64,000 nucleotides of DNA from an uncultured Rubrobacteraceae bacterium. GTDB lineage: Bacteria > Actinomycetota > Rubrobacteria > Rubrobacterales > Rubrobacteraceae. A program made the translations under genes and the position numbers. Of the stretch, positions 44,571 through 53,447 are shown in pieces. Within the stretch, counting starts at the first letter, position 1; each line of letters starts with the position of its first letter. The DNA lies in the NCBI GenBank assembly GCA_902806085.1, contig CADCVH010000053.1, forward strand, positions 1 to 64,000. The letters are read 5' to 3'. The notes under the pieces are model-generated. The model was not told where the DNA came from. It saw nothing but the letters and a program-made list of their open reading frames with translations, and made no database searches.

Positions 44571-45290
44571 TTACCTGCGGGCCCGTTGGCGGTCGGAGAA
44601 GCGGATCGCGGACTCAACCGAGATGAGGTGGGCGAGCATCGCCTCGCGCGCGGCCTCGGGGTCCCGTCGTTCTATCTCCTCGACGATCCGCTCGTGCTCG
44701 TCCAGGGAGAGCCGGGCGCGGCCGGCGATCTCCAGGGCCTCGCGGCGGCTGCTCGCCAGCAGGTCTAGAAGCGCGAACATCACCCGAACGAGCACGAGGT
44801 TCCGGGACGCTTCGGCCACCGCGAGGTGGAACCGGGCGTCCGTCTCGTCGAGCACACCCGGGTCGTCGGCGTGGCGGTGGGCCTCCTCCACGATCCCGCG
44901 CAACCGCCCCACGTGGTGATCGCTGCCCCGCCGCGCGGCCCAATGCGCGGCCTGCGCCTCGAGCACCTTGCGGACCTCGAAGAGGTCCCCGAAGCCCTCA
45001 TCCCCGAGCGAGAGCCCTTCGGCGAGCGCCCCGAGGCCCACGGCCGCGTCCTCCGCCGGGTCGGCGACGAAGTTGCCGGCGCCGCGCCTCGCCCTCAGGA
45101 TGCCGCGCCCGGAGAGCGTCTTGACGGCGTCCCTGACCACCGTCCGGCTCACCCCGAACTGCTCGGCGAGCTCCCTCTCCGGCGGGAGCCGGTCGCCGGG
45201 GGCGAGCTCGCCGGAGACGACGGCGTCGGAGATACCGGCGATGATCCTCTCGCTCAACGCCCCGCTCTCCGGGACGCGGCTCCCGCCCAA
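44571..45290 (-). CDS. FadR-subfamily GntR transcriptional regulator
   Basis: This 239-residue regulator has an N-terminal winged helix (LPPERELAEQFGVSRTVVRDAVKTLSGRGIL) and a C-terminal FCD ligand-binding domain (about 100-230). The metal-ligand residues Asp and His are in DETDARFHLAVAEAS. It overlaps the end of the dehydratase operon on the minus strand (4 bases separate the genes), so it probably represses its own catabolic operon in response to a sugar acid. Two GGTANTACC sites upstream of the operon are the likely operators. Confidence 0.9.
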   Translation of the reverse strand: MGGSRVPESGALSERIIAGISDAVVSGELAPGDRLPPERELAEQFGVSRTVVRDAVKTLSGRGILRARRGAGNFVADPAEDAAVGLGALAEGLSLGDEGFGDLFEVRKVLEAQAAHWAARRGSDHHVGRLRGIVEEAHRHADDPGVLDETDARFHLAVAEASRNLVLVRVMFALLDLLASSRREALEIAGRARLSLDEHERIVEEIERRDPEAAREAMLAHLISVESAIRFSDRQRARR

Positions 45291-45293
45291 CCC

Positions 45294-46445
45294 CTACGCG
45301 CTCCGGTAGAGCTTGGTCATCGTGAACTCCCTGTGCCCGAGGGCCTCGGCGGACGTCACGCGCCCGTTCGCCGTGCGCGCCAGGGACTCCATCATCAGGT
45401 CGCCGGCCTCCTGCAGCGTGATCTCCCGGCTCAGGAGCCCGCTGACGTCCACGTCGATGTGCTCGCCCATCGTCCGGACGGTGTTCGGGTTCCCCGAGAC
45501 CTTTATGACGGGCAAGATCGGGTTGCCGATCACGTTCCCCTGGCCCGTCGGGAACATGTGCAACACCGCCCCGCCGGCCCCCATGAGCGTGACGTGCTCG
45601 GCCGCCGCCGACGAGCTGTCCATGAAGTACACCCCCGGCCCGTTCCCCGGCGCCTCCGCCGGCCGCAGCACCCCGATGACCTCCTTGGTCCCGGTCTTCT
45701 CGATGTTCCCGAGCGCCTTCTCCTCGATGGTCGAGAGGCCGCCGGCGATGTTCCCCTGCGTGGGCTGCGAGCCGAGCAGGTCTTCTGACTGCGTCTCGAT
45801 GAGCCCGACGTAGTCGTCGTAGACCCTCTGGAACTCCTCCCTAAGCTCCTGAGTCGCCATCCTCTCCGCTATGAGGTGCTCCCCGCCTGTAAGCTCTGAG
45901 GTCTCCCCGAAAAAGACCGTCGCGCCCTCCTCGACGAGCCGGTCGACCGCGACGCCGACCGTCGGGCAGGAGGCAAGGCCCGTCGTCGTGTCCGACTCGC
46001 CGCACTTGATGCTCACGACGAGGTCTTCCAGGGCGACGGGCTCCCGGCGCTTCTCGGAGGCCCACTGGACGAACTCCCTCGCCTTCCACGAGGCCCGGCG
46101 GACGGTCTCGAGGTCGCCGTGGCCCTCGATGGAGAACGCGGCCACCGGCTTCCCGGTCTCGGCGATGCCGGCGGCGATCTTCTGCGTCCAGTTCTCCTCG
46201 ATGCCGATGACGACCACGGCGGCGACGTTGGGGTTGGCGCCGGTCCCGATCATGGTCCTGAAGTGGAGCGCCAGGTCCTCCCCGTACTGCAACCTCCCGT
46301 ATGAGTGCGGCAGCGCCAGCGTCCCCTTGATGTGCGAAGCCACCGCCTCGCACGCCGCGTTTGAGATGTCGTCCACGGGGAGGACGATGACGTGGTTGCG
46401 CACCCCGACGCGGCCGTTCTCCCGCCTGTAGCCGTAGAGATCCAC
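45294..46445 (-). CDS. UxaA/GarD-family dehydratase, large subunit
   Basis: This protein of about 383 residues has the C-terminal catalytic region of altronate/galactarate dehydratases: [38 protein letters not shown] and KVSGNPNT. The family dehydrates sugar acids to 2-keto-3-deoxy compounds with Fe(II). The N-terminal SAF domain is encoded separately just upstream, so the enzyme is split. The GTG at 46445 with GAGGTGG is preferred; the GTG at 46454 overlaps the SAF stop and is an alternative. Confidence 0.88.
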   Translation of the reverse strand: MDLYGYRRENGRVGVRNHVIVLPVDDISNAACEAVASHIKGTLALPHSYGRLQYGEDLALHFRTMIGTGANPNVAAVVVIGIEENWTQKIAAGIAETGKPVAAFSIEGHGDLETVRRASWKAREFVQWASEKRREPVALEDLVVSIKCGESDTTTGLASCPTVGVAVDRLVEEGATVFFGETSELTGGEHLIAERMATQELREEFQRVYDDYVGLIETQSEDLLGSQPTQGNIAGGLSTIEEKALGNIEKTGTKEVIGVLRPAEAPGNGPGVYFMDSSSAAAEHVTLMGAGGAVLHMFPTGQGNVIGNPILPVIKVSGNPNTVRTMGEHIDVDVSGLLSREITLQEAGDLMMESLARTANGRVTSAEALGHREFTMTKLYRSA

Positions 46446-46447
46446 GC

Positions 46448-46726
46448 CTACCACCTCGCGCTCTTGAGGTTGTGGGTGTGCACGTAGTCGCCCCTGCGGA
46501 AGTCTTGCGTGGCCCGGCCGATCCTGGACCCGTACTCCGTCACGTCGCCCCAGGCCTCGCAGCCCTCCACCGCGATCTTGTGCCCCAGGGGCACGTCCCC
46601 CAACGCCTCCACCTCCACCGTCGAGTCGTCGTCCATGTACACCCCGACCACCTTCTCCCCAACCCCGATGTCCGAGGTCGCCACCCCGACGTGGTCGCCG
46701 CCCTTGTGGATCAGAAATTTGTGCAC
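46448..46726 (-). CDS. SAF-domain subunit of a UxaA-type dehydratase
   Basis: This 92-residue protein ([14 protein letters not shown]..., VPLGHKIAV, ending HNLKSARW) matches the N-terminal SAF domain of altronate dehydratases. It probably forms a complex with the large subunit encoded right after it. A GGGAGGAGG site precedes the GTG start. It is the first gene of the sugar-acid operon and is followed without gap by the large subunit. Confidence 0.88.
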   Translation of the reverse strand: MHKFLIHKGGDHVGVATSDIGVGEKVVGVYMDDDSTVEVEALGDVPLGHKIAVEGCEAWGDVTEYGSRIGRATQDFRRGDYVHTHNLKSARW

Positions 46727-46753
46727 CCGGCCTCCTCCCGAAAGTTCGATTTC

Positions 46754-46765
46754 GGTAATACCAAT
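46754..46765. promoter_or_regulatory. FadR-type operator-like site 1
   Basis: GGTAATACCAAT contains the inverted repeat GGTA-N-TACC, as expected for FadR/GntR operators. An almost identical site is 84 bases away. It lies between the SAF gene and the divergent LLM gene. Confidence 0.6.
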
Positions 46766-46837
46766 TCTCCGACGATGCTACCAGCGAGAGAGAAGGTCCG
46801 CAACGATAAGCACCGGAGCGCGGCCCGCTCCTGAAAA

Positions 46838-46849
46838 GGTAGTACCAAT
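46838..46849. promoter_or_regulatory. FadR-type operator-like site 2
   Basis: GGTAGTACCAAT matches site 1 in 11 of 12 positions and has the same orientation. The 84-base centre distance is about eight helical turns, which would allow looping by one regulator dimer pair. Confidence 0.6.
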
Positions 46850-46988
46850 CGGAAATACGCAAAACCTGGAGGCGCTTCTGGTGTACGGGGGCGGGCATCT
46901 TTTGGGGGGTTCTGGCGGTACGGGTGGTTCGGGTTCATGCACGAGGGGGCATAAATGGCCGGTTGGCATCCGAAGGAGGAGGCGGAGA

Positions 46989-47786
46989 GTGGCGGCGATA
47001 AGGGTTGGGGCGCAGATCAGGCCGCAGCACGCGGAGTACCGGCAGATGCGCGACGCGTGGCTGAGGGTCGAGGAGGCGGGGGCGGACACGCTCTTCAACT
47101 GGGACCACTTCTATCCGCTGAGCGGCGAGCCCGAGGGCAAGCATTTCGAGTGCTGGACGCTCCTGGCGGCGATGGCCGAGGCGACGGAGAGGGTGGAGTT
47201 CGGGGCGCTCGTCACGTGCAACTCGTACCGCAACCCGAACCTGCTCGCGGACATGGCGAGGACCGTGGACCACATCTCCGGCGGGCGGCTCATACTCGGG
47301 ATCGGGTCGGGGTGGTTCCAGAAGGACTACGACGAGTACGGCTACGACTTCAAGACCGCGCCCGACAGGTTGCGCGACCTGGACGCGGCGATGCCGGTGG
47401 TCGAGGAGCGGCTCGGCAAGCTAAACCCGCCGCCGACGCGGGAGATTCCGGTTCTCGTCGGGGGCGGCGGGGAGAAGGTCACCTTGCGCATCGTCGCCGA
47501 GCGGGCGCACATCTGGAACGGTTTCGGCGATCCGAAGGCGGCGGGCCGCAAGAGCGGCATCCTCGACGACTGGTGCGGCAGGGTGGGCCGGGACCCGGGC
47601 GAGATCGAGCGTTCCATCCTCATCAACCCGGACCAGATCAAAGACGCCGACCGCTACGTCGAGGAGGGCATCACCCACCTGATGCTGGGCTTCGGCGGGC
47701 CCGACTACGACCTCGCCCCGCTGCACGAACTGATCTCCTGGCGCGACGACTACCGCGAGCGTAACCCGGAGGTCCTGGCGGGGTAG
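46989..47786 (+). CDS. LLM-class (luciferase-like) F420-dependent oxidoreductase
   Basis: This 265-residue TIM-barrel flavin- or F420-dependent enzyme has [29 protein letters not shown] and a phosphate-binding [21 protein letters not shown], both typical of LLM actinobacterial proteins. [23 protein letters not shown] follows. The GTG at 46989 is preferred since a GAAGGAGGAGGCGGAGA stretch precedes it; the frame is open much further upstream without homology. It is divergent from the sugar-acid operon and may share its operator region. Confidence 0.88.
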   Translation: MAAIRVGAQIRPQHAEYRQMRDAWLRVEEAGADTLFNWDHFYPLSGEPEGKHFECWTLLAAMAEATERVEFGALVTCNSYRNPNLLADMARTVDHISGGRLILGIGSGWFQKDYDEYGYDFKTAPDRLRDLDAAMPVVEERLGKLNPPPTREIPVLVGGGGEKVTLRIVAERAHIWNGFGDPKAAGRKSGILDDWCGRVGRDPGEIERSILINPDQIKDADRYVEEGITHLMLGFGGPDYDLAPLHELISWRDDYRERNPEVLAG

Positions 47787-47806
47787 GACAGAGCGGGGGC
47801 GGTTCG

Positions 47807-48364
47807 CTAACCGCCCCTACGGTTGGCCGCGATACGCGGTTTTTTCTGGAGCATCGAGGCCGGGGTGGGGAAGGGCAGGGTGCTGACCATCAGGGCGCTC
47901 GTGGCGGCGAGCGCGGCCAGGACGAGGAGTGGCGGCGGGCCGAGGGCGGCGAGCGCCGCCACGAAGAGGCCGGCCGGGGGTATCGGGAGGCCGAGGAAGT
48001 GGTCCGGCCTGCCGACCAGCGGGAAGCGGGCGAGCCTCAGGGCGCCGCACACGAAGAATGCCAGGCACCCCGCTATGCCGGTCACCGGCAGGGTGTGCAG
48101 GACGGCCGCGTAGGCGGCGAAGGCGGGCGCGGCGCCGAAGGAGACGACGTCCGCCAGCGAGTCCAGGTTCTTGCCGAACTCGGAGAGCCGGTCGCCCTCT
48201 TCGCACGCGCCCCGGGCGATGGCGCCGTCCAGAAGGTCGAGGGCGGCGGCCACGAGGACGAAGGCCGCCGCGTGGAGAAAGTCGTGCGAGGCGACGAACA
48301 GCACGGCGAGAAAGCCGGAGGCCAGGTTGCCGCAGGTGACGAGGTGGGGGAGGGCCCACCGCAA
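47807..48364 (-). CDS. pssA: CDP-diacylglycerol-serine O-phosphatidyltransferase
   Basis: This membrane enzyme of about 185 residues has the CDP-alcohol phosphotransferase motif D-x2-D-G-x2-A-R...G-x3-D-x3-D, seen as DLLDGAIAR and GKNLDSLADVVSFG. It has five to six hydrophobic segments. It makes phosphatidylserine, which the downstream-named Psd (encoded just before) decarboxylates. The TTG at 48364 lies 3 bases after the psd stop. The last of three genes in a phospholipid operon. Confidence 0.88.
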   Translation of the reverse strand: MRWALPHLVTCGNLASGFLAVLFVASHDFLHAAAFVLVAAALDLLDGAIARGACEEGDRLSEFGKNLDSLADVVSFGAAPAFAAYAAVLHTLPVTGIAGCLAFFVCGALRLARFPLVGRPDHFLGLPIPPAGLFVAALAALGPPPLLVLAALAATSALMVSTLPFPTPASMLQKKPRIAANRRGG

Positions 48365-48366
48365 GG

Positions 48367-49005
48367 TCAGCGGGGGTCCTCGTAGCGGGCCAGCGGGGTC
48401 AGGCCGGCGCGGACCGTGTCGCCGGGGCGCACGAGCGTCTCGGCTGTTCCGGTTGGGAAGAGGACGTCCGTGCGGGAGCCGAGGTGGATCAGGCCGAGCT
48501 TCCCGCCCGGCTTTACGCGTTCCCCCCTCTCGACCCAGGTCGAGATGCGGCGCGCGATCAAGCCGGCCTTCTGGATCACCACGACGGGCCCGCGCGAGCC
48601 TGAGATCTCGATCCTGTTCCTCCTGTTCTCCTCCGAACGCCTGAAGAGCGCCGGGTAGTACCCGCCGCCGATCTCCTCTATCTCCCGGACCGTGCCGCCG
48701 ACCGGGCTCCGGTTGACGTGGACGTTGTGCAACGAGAGGAAGGTGCTGATGCGCGTCGCCCGGCCACCCTCCATCGCCGGGTCCGAAACCTCGTCCACCT
48801 CCCGGACCAGCCCGTCCGCGGCGGCGTAGAGCACGTCCGGCAGGCGGTCCATCTCCCGCGCCGGGTCCCGGAAGAAGGCGAGCATGCCGCCCGCCGCCAG
48901 CACGCCCAGCCACCCCGACCGCCTGCCGGCGAGCAGCAGCAGAAGCCCGGTGAGAAGGGGAAAGAGCACGTAAGGCCGGGCCGCCTCCCAGCCGCGCCTG
49001 GTCAC
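48367..49005 (-). CDS. psd: Phosphatidylserine decarboxylase proenzyme
   Basis: This 212-residue proenzyme is of the short PSD-A class. A hydrophobic N-terminal region (about 12-45) anchors it. The LGSR self-cleavage motif near the C-terminus (LIHLGSRTDVLFP) makes the pyruvoyl group. Other motifs are FLSLHNVHVNRSPVGG and GGYYPALFRRSEENRRN. It converts PS to phosphatidylethanolamine. Its GTG start lies on the second copy of a 14-bp tandem repeat. Confidence 0.93.
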   Translation of the reverse strand: MTRRGWEAARPYVLFPLLTGLLLLLAGRRSGWLGVLAAGGMLAFFRDPAREMDRLPDVLYAAADGLVREVDEVSDPAMEGGRATRISTFLSLHNVHVNRSPVGGTVREIEEIGGGYYPALFRRSEENRRNRIEISGSRGPVVVIQKAGLIARRISTWVERGERVKPGGKLGLIHLGSRTDVLFPTGTAETLVRPGDTVRAGLTPLARYEDPR

Positions 49006-49029
49006 GACGCCTCGCTCACGACGCCTCGC
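49002..49029. repeat. 14-bp tandem duplication at a gene junction
   Basis: TCACGACGCCTCGC occurs twice head to tail (49002-49015 and 49016-49029). It covers the stop of the methyltransferase and the start of psd. Confidence 0.85.
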
Positions 49030-49654
49030 AGGCGAAGAGGAAGGCGGGCGGCACGTTCAGGGGCGAGAAGCGGTGCCGGATCTTCGGGAACCGCCGCTCC
49101 AGCTCCGGCAGGACCGTCTTCGAGTACTGGAGCACGAGAAAGACCCCGCCGGGGGCAAGGGCCTCGCGGGCGGCGTCGAGAAGGTTCTGCCGCACGGGGG
49201 CCGGCAGGGTCGAGAACGGGAGGCTGGAGACCACGACGTCCGCCCCTCTGCCGAGTGCTTGGAGGTGCCCACCGACCCTCTCCGCCGAGGCGTGGACCAC
49301 CTCCAGGCGCCCGTCGGGGAGCCGGCGGGCGACGGCCGCGGCCAGGGAGCCGTCCACCTCGTAGGAGAGGAGGCGGGCTTCTGGGGCGAGCCGCGCCAGG
49401 ATGCCCTCCGTGTAGACGCCGGTGCCGGCGCCGAACTCGACCACGACGTCCGCCGCGCCGAGGTCGCCCATGTCCAGGAGGTCCTCCACGGCCCGGCGCG
49501 AGGTCGGCCAGACCGCGCCCACCGTCCGCGGGTGCCTCAGCATCGAGAGCCCGAAGAGCACGCGCCGCCTGAGGTCCTCCGCGACGCCTCTGGAGTTCTC
49601 TTTCTGCAGGGTCTTGCCTTTCGTGATCCACCCGAACAACCGGCGAAAGGACAA
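49016..49654 (-). CDS. Phospholipid N-methyltransferase-like SAM enzyme
   Basis: This 212-residue class I methyltransferase has a glycine-rich motif I (VVEFGAGTGVYTEGIL) and an acidic motif (SYEVDGS). It resembles bacterial PmtA-like enzymes that methylate PE to phosphatidylcholine, and its place before psd and pssA fits that role; this would give a complete PS-to-PE-to-PC route. However, rRNA-adenine-methyltransferase-like proteins have a similar sequence, so the assignment is inferred. Confidence 0.75.
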   Translation of the reverse strand: MSFRRLFGWITKGKTLQKENSRGVAEDLRRRVLFGLSMLRHPRTVGAVWPTSRRAVEDLLDMGDLGAADVVVEFGAGTGVYTEGILARLAPEARLLSYEVDGSLAAAVARRLPDGRLEVVHASAERVGGHLQALGRGADVVVSSLPFSTLPAPVRQNLLDAAREALAPGGVFLVLQYSKTVLPELERRFPKIRHRFSPLNVPPAFLFACEAS

Positions 49655-49740
49655 AAATACAGGTTGGAACGTGCCGGATCAAGCACAAAGGGTGAGGCGC
49701 TTCGCTACCCCTCGGCGGACGGGCGCTTAGAATCAGGCCC

Positions 49741-51138
49741 ATGTTCGTCAAAAGGAAACCCCCGAAGCCGGAACCGCGCGCCCACGCCGTAGTCGTGGGC
49801 GCCGGCGTCTCGGGCCTGCTCTGCGCGCGGGTGCTTTCGGAGCGTTTTGATCGGGTGACGCTCGTCGAGCGGGACGCGCTGCCCGAGGAGGCGGTCGCCC
49901 GCAAGGGCGTGCCCCAGGGCCGCCACTTGCACAGCCTCGCGGCGCGGGGTTCAGAGATACTGGAGGACCTCTTCCCCGGCTTCGACGCGGAGCTCGCCGC
50001 CGCCGGTTGCCCGCTGCTCGACCAGGCCTCCGACGCCGTAACGGATCTCTCCGCCGGCCGCCTGCCGCGCTTCCGATCCGGCATCACCATGCGCGCGGCG
50101 AGCCGCGCGCTCATCGAACGCCGCATCCGCGCCCGCCTCGAAAAAGACCCCGGGATAGACTTCTTGCCCGGCCGCGAGGTCGTCGGCCTCGTGCCCGGCC
50201 CGAAGGGCGTCTCCGGCGTCAGGACGCGCCTGCGGGGCGACGGATCCGCCGAAGAGATAGTGGCAGATCTCGTAGTAGACGCCAGCGGCACGGGCTCCCG
50301 GGCGCCGCGGTGGCTGGAGGAGATGGGCTACGAGGCCCCCGAAGAGACGGTCGTGGACGCCCGGCTCGGCTACGCGACCCGCTGGTACAGGGTGCCGGAG
50401 GACTTCCCGGGGGACTGGAAGGGCGTCGCCGTCTTGCCCGGCTGGCCCGAGACCACGCGGGGCGGAACGTTGCGCCGGGTCGAGGGCGGCCTGTGGACGG
50501 CCGTCCTCATCGGGACCGGCGGGGACTACCCGCCGACCGACCCCGAAGGGTTCGTCCATTTCGCCGCGAGCCTGCACAGCCCCGCCATCCACGACGCCAT
50601 AAAGGACGCCGAGCCCGCCTCGCCCGTCTACGGCTACCGCCGCACCGCCAACCGCCTGCGCCACTACGAGAAGACGCGCCTGCCCGACAACTTCCTCGTC
50701 GCCGGCGACGCGGCCTGCGCCCTCAACCCCTCCTACGGCCAGGGCATGACGGCCGCCGCCCTCTCGGCCATGGCGCTAAAGACCTGCCTGGACAAGAACC
50801 GGACCGCCGACCTCTCCCGCCGCTTCCAACGCCACCAGAGGAAGGCCGTCGCCCCATGCTGGACCGCCACCACCAACAGCGACGCCCAGTGGGCCGCGGG
50901 CGGCCTGGAGGACCTCAACCTCGCACGCCGCATCCTCTACCGGATCTCCGAAGAGGTCATGAAGCTGGCCGTCGAGAGGGAGCGCGTGGCCCGGACCCTG
51001 CTCGGGGTCAAGAACCTGCTCGAACCGCCAACGGCCCTCCTGCGCCCCGGCATCCTCCTGCCCGCCCTGGCAAGAACCACAAAACACCGTCCGGCCAAAC
51101 CAACCCCAACGAAAAGCGAGCTGATAGCCGGCCGCTAA
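49741..51138 (+). CDS. FAD-dependent oxidoreductase (geranylgeranyl-reductase/halogenase-like)
   Basis: This 465-residue flavoprotein has the N-terminal dinucleotide motif GAGVSG (20-25), a GRHLHSLAARGSEILE segment and the second FAD motif AGDAACALNPSYGQGMTAAALSAM. The group includes geranylgeranyl reductases, hydroxylases and halogenases. No halogenase-type WxWxIP motif is seen. The reaction is unknown. It ends in a Pro/Lys-rich tail. It starts at ATG 49741; no strong ribosome site is visible. Confidence 0.8.
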   Translation: MFVKRKPPKPEPRAHAVVVGAGVSGLLCARVLSERFDRVTLVERDALPEEAVARKGVPQGRHLHSLAARGSEILEDLFPGFDAELAAAGCPLLDQASDAVTDLSAGRLPRFRSGITMRAASRALIERRIRARLEKDPGIDFLPGREVVGLVPGPKGVSGVRTRLRGDGSAEEIVADLVVDASGTGSRAPRWLEEMGYEAPEETVVDARLGYATRWYRVPEDFPGDWKGVAVLPGWPETTRGGTLRRVEGGLWTAVLIGTGGDYPPTDPEGFVHFAASLHSPAIHDAIKDAEPASPVYGYRRTANRLRHYEKTRLPDNFLVAGDAACALNPSYGQGMTAAALSAMALKTCLDKNRTADLSRRFQRHQRKAVAPCWTATTNSDAQWAAGGLEDLNLARRILYRISEEVMKLAVERERVARTLLGVKNLLEPPTALLRPGILLPALARTTKHRPAKPTPTKSELIAGR

Positions 51139-51186
51139 AAGCCGTTGCAAGGCGGCGTGCCGAAAGCGCAGGCCGGAGCGTGCCGG

Positions 51187-52326
51187 CTAGCTGATGGCCC
51201 GCTCCAGGTCCGCGATAAGGTCCTCTTTATCCTCGATGCCGACGGAGAGCCTGAGCAGGCCGTCGGTGACGCCCCGCGCCTCGCGCTGCTCCTTGGGGAT
51301 GGCGGCGTGGGTCATGCTGGCCGGGTGCGTGATGAGCGACTCGACCCCGCCCAGAGACTCGGCGAAGTGGAAGACTTGCGTCTTCTGGACCGCCGCGTAG
51401 GCGGCCTCCGTCCCGCCCTTCAGCGTAAACGAGACCATGCCGGAGAACCCGCTCATCTGCTTTTTGGCGAGCCCGTGCTGCGGGTGGCTCGGGAGGCCGG
51501 GGTAGTTGACCGTCGCGACCTGCGGGTGGTCTTGCAGGAACCGCGCCACGGCGAGGGCGTTCTCCTCGTGCTGGCGCATGCGTACGGCGAGCGTCTTCAG
51601 GCCCCTGAGCACGATCCAGGAGTCGAACGGCCCCGGCACAGCACCCGCGGCGTTCTGGTAGAAGGCCATCCTCTCGTGCAGGTCCGAATCCGAGGTGATG
51701 GCCGCCCCGCCGACGACGTCGGAGTGGCCGCCCATGTACTTGGTCGTCGAGTGGACGACGATGTCCGCCCCCAGGGAGAGCGGCTGCTGGAAGTAGGGGG
51801 AGGCGAAGGTGTTGTCCACGGCGACCGTCGCGCCGCGCCCGTGGGCCATCTCGGCGAGCAGGGTTACATCCGACAGGGTGAGCATGGGGTTCGTGGGCGT
51901 CTCGATCCAGAGCATCTTCGTCTCCGGCCGCAGCGCCGCCTCCACGGATTCCGGGTCCGTGGTGTCCACGAAGGTGAAGTCGAGGCCGTTGCTCCTCTGC
52001 AGCACCTTGTCGAAGAGGCGGTAGGAGCCGCCGTAGAGGTCGTCGCCGGCGACGATGTGGTCCCCGGGGGAGAGGAGGCTCATCACGGCGGTCGTCGCCG
52101 CCAGGCCGGAGGCGAAGGCCAGCCCGTGCTGGGCACCTTCGAGGGCGGCGACGCACTCTTCGAGGGCCGTCCTCGTCGGGTTGCCGGTACGGCTGTACTC
52201 GTAGCCCTTGTGTTGCCCCGGGGCCTCCTGGGTGTAGGTCGAGGTCTGGTAGATCGGGACGATGGTCGCCCCGGTAGCCGGGTCCGGGTCCTGCCCGACG
52301 TGGATGGCGCGCGTGGCAAACTTCAT
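51187..52326 (-). CDS. metB: Cystathionine gamma-synthase/gamma-lyase
   Basis: This 379-residue fold-type I PLP enzyme of the trans-sulfuration family has the Schiff-base Lys 196 in HSTTKYMGGHSD, YSRTGNPTR and SGLAATTAVM. It either makes cystathionine from O-acyl-homoserine and cysteine or cleaves cystathionine to cysteine; the two are hard to separate by sequence. The neighbouring cystathionine beta-synthase-like gene favours the lyase role in reverse trans-sulfuration. An AGGAGT site precedes the ATG. Confidence 0.87.
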   Translation of the reverse strand: MKFATRAIHVGQDPDPATGATIVPIYQTSTYTQEAPGQHKGYEYSRTGNPTRTALEECVAALEGAQHGLAFASGLAATTAVMSLLSPGDHIVAGDDLYGGSYRLFDKVLQRSNGLDFTFVDTTDPESVEAALRPETKMLWIETPTNPMLTLSDVTLLAEMAHGRGATVAVDNTFASPYFQQPLSLGADIVVHSTTKYMGGHSDVVGGAAITSDSDLHERMAFYQNAAGAVPGPFDSWIVLRGLKTLAVRMRQHEENALAVARFLQDHPQVATVNYPGLPSHPQHGLAKKQMSGFSGMVSFTLKGGTEAAYAAVQKTQVFHFAESLGGVESLITHPASMTHAAIPKEQREARGVTDGLLRLSVGIEDKEDLIADLERAIS

Positions 52327-52358
52327 CTGTTACTCCTTCTCTTCTGGGAGGCTTGGCT

Positions 52359-53435
52359 TCAAAAAGCTACCGCAAGGTCGTGGTCCGCGACGCGGCCGAG
52401 GAAGCGGACCGGCTCGAAAAACTGCTCGATATGGAGAACGCCGGGCCTGGGGGGAGTCGGGGGAGCGTACAGGCTCTCGGCCGCCAGGGCCGCGACGACG
52501 CCGGTCGCGCGGGCCTCCCCTTTTCCGCCCACGGAGCACGCAAAGGAGCGCCCATCCGGCCCCCGGGCTTCGGCCTTGATCGCGAACCCGTCCGAACCGG
52601 AGCGGACCCGGGTCAGGAGGTGGATCGTCGCCTCCCGTACCGCCCGGTTCCTAAGCACGCGGAGCGCCCCCGCGCGCTTGAGCAGCGCCAGGACGCGGGT
52701 CAGGGGAGCCGGGTCGAAGCACAGCCGGGTGGCGACGTCCTCGACGCCGAGGGTGCGCGACACCACGTGCTGATCCGGGAAATCGAAGCGGTAGGCGGTG
52801 CGTCGTCCGTATCCGGCGGGGAAGATGGTCGCTTTCGGATCCTCGAGGCTACCCACCTCCCGCGGGCCGCCCGCACCGGGGGCCGTGAACCGCTTGTCGA
52901 GGTTTTCGACCGTCCAGCGGACGGCCGCTTCGCCGTGGGCCTCGCCCATCCCGATAAGGACGTAGATGTCGATGGTTCGGACGGTGCCAAGGGTGTCCTT
53001 GCATAGCCTGGCCAGCAGGTTGGTGAGCCCCGGGGCGAGGCCGACGCTCAACACGGCCGCAGCACCCCGCTCTTCGGCCACGGTGGCCAGCCGCTCGGCC
53101 TCCTTGAGGAACGCGTGGGACGCAGAGACGTCCACGTAGTGCACCCCGCGTTCGAGGCACGCCCTCGCAAATCCGATGTCGTCCCGTCCTGCGCAGGCGA
53201 CGGCGATCCTGGCGCGGTCGAGCGCGCGGTCGGCCTCCCGCGGGTCGGCGAGGTCGAGACCAAGCGGAAGCACCCTACCACCGGTTTCCCGGGAGAATGC
53301 TTCGGCTTGCCCGGGATCCCGGCCCGCGGCGAACACGCGGCCGGGGAAGCGACTACCCAGGATCTCGCAGGCCACCCTTCCCACGGCGCCGTAGCCGCCT
53401 AGAACGACGATGCCGTCCCGTCCCCGTCTTGCCAC
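52359..53435 (-). CDS. Saccharopine-dehydrogenase-like NAD(P) enzyme
   Basis: This 358-residue protein has an N-terminal Rossmann motif GGYGAVG (13-19) followed by ADPREADRALDRARIAV and SVGLAPGLTNLLARL, typical of saccharopine-dehydrogenase-like oxidoreductases. The substrate is unknown. It lies between the two transsulfuration genes on the same strand with short spacers (13 bases to the upstream gene), so it may act in the same pathway. Confidence 0.8.
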   Translation of the reverse strand: MARRGRDGIVVLGGYGAVGRVACEILGSRFPGRVFAAGRDPGQAEAFSRETGGRVLPLGLDLADPREADRALDRARIAVACAGRDDIGFARACLERGVHYVDVSASHAFLKEAERLATVAEERGAAAVLSVGLAPGLTNLLARLCKDTLGTVRTIDIYVLIGMGEAHGEAAVRWTVENLDKRFTAPGAGGPREVGSLEDPKATIFPAGYGRRTAYRFDFPDQHVVSRTLGVEDVATRLCFDPAPLTRVLALLKRAGALRVLRNRAVREATIHLLTRVRSGSDGFAIKAEARGPDGRSFACSVGGKGEARATGVVAALAAESLYAPPTPPRPGVLHIEQFFEPVRFLGRVADHDLAVAF

Positions 53436-53447
53436 CCGACTCGTCCC

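Noticed and set aside
52327-52358. SAM riboswitch before the gamma-synthase gene
   Set aside because: Only 32 bases separate it from the upstream gene and no riboswitch fold is visible.
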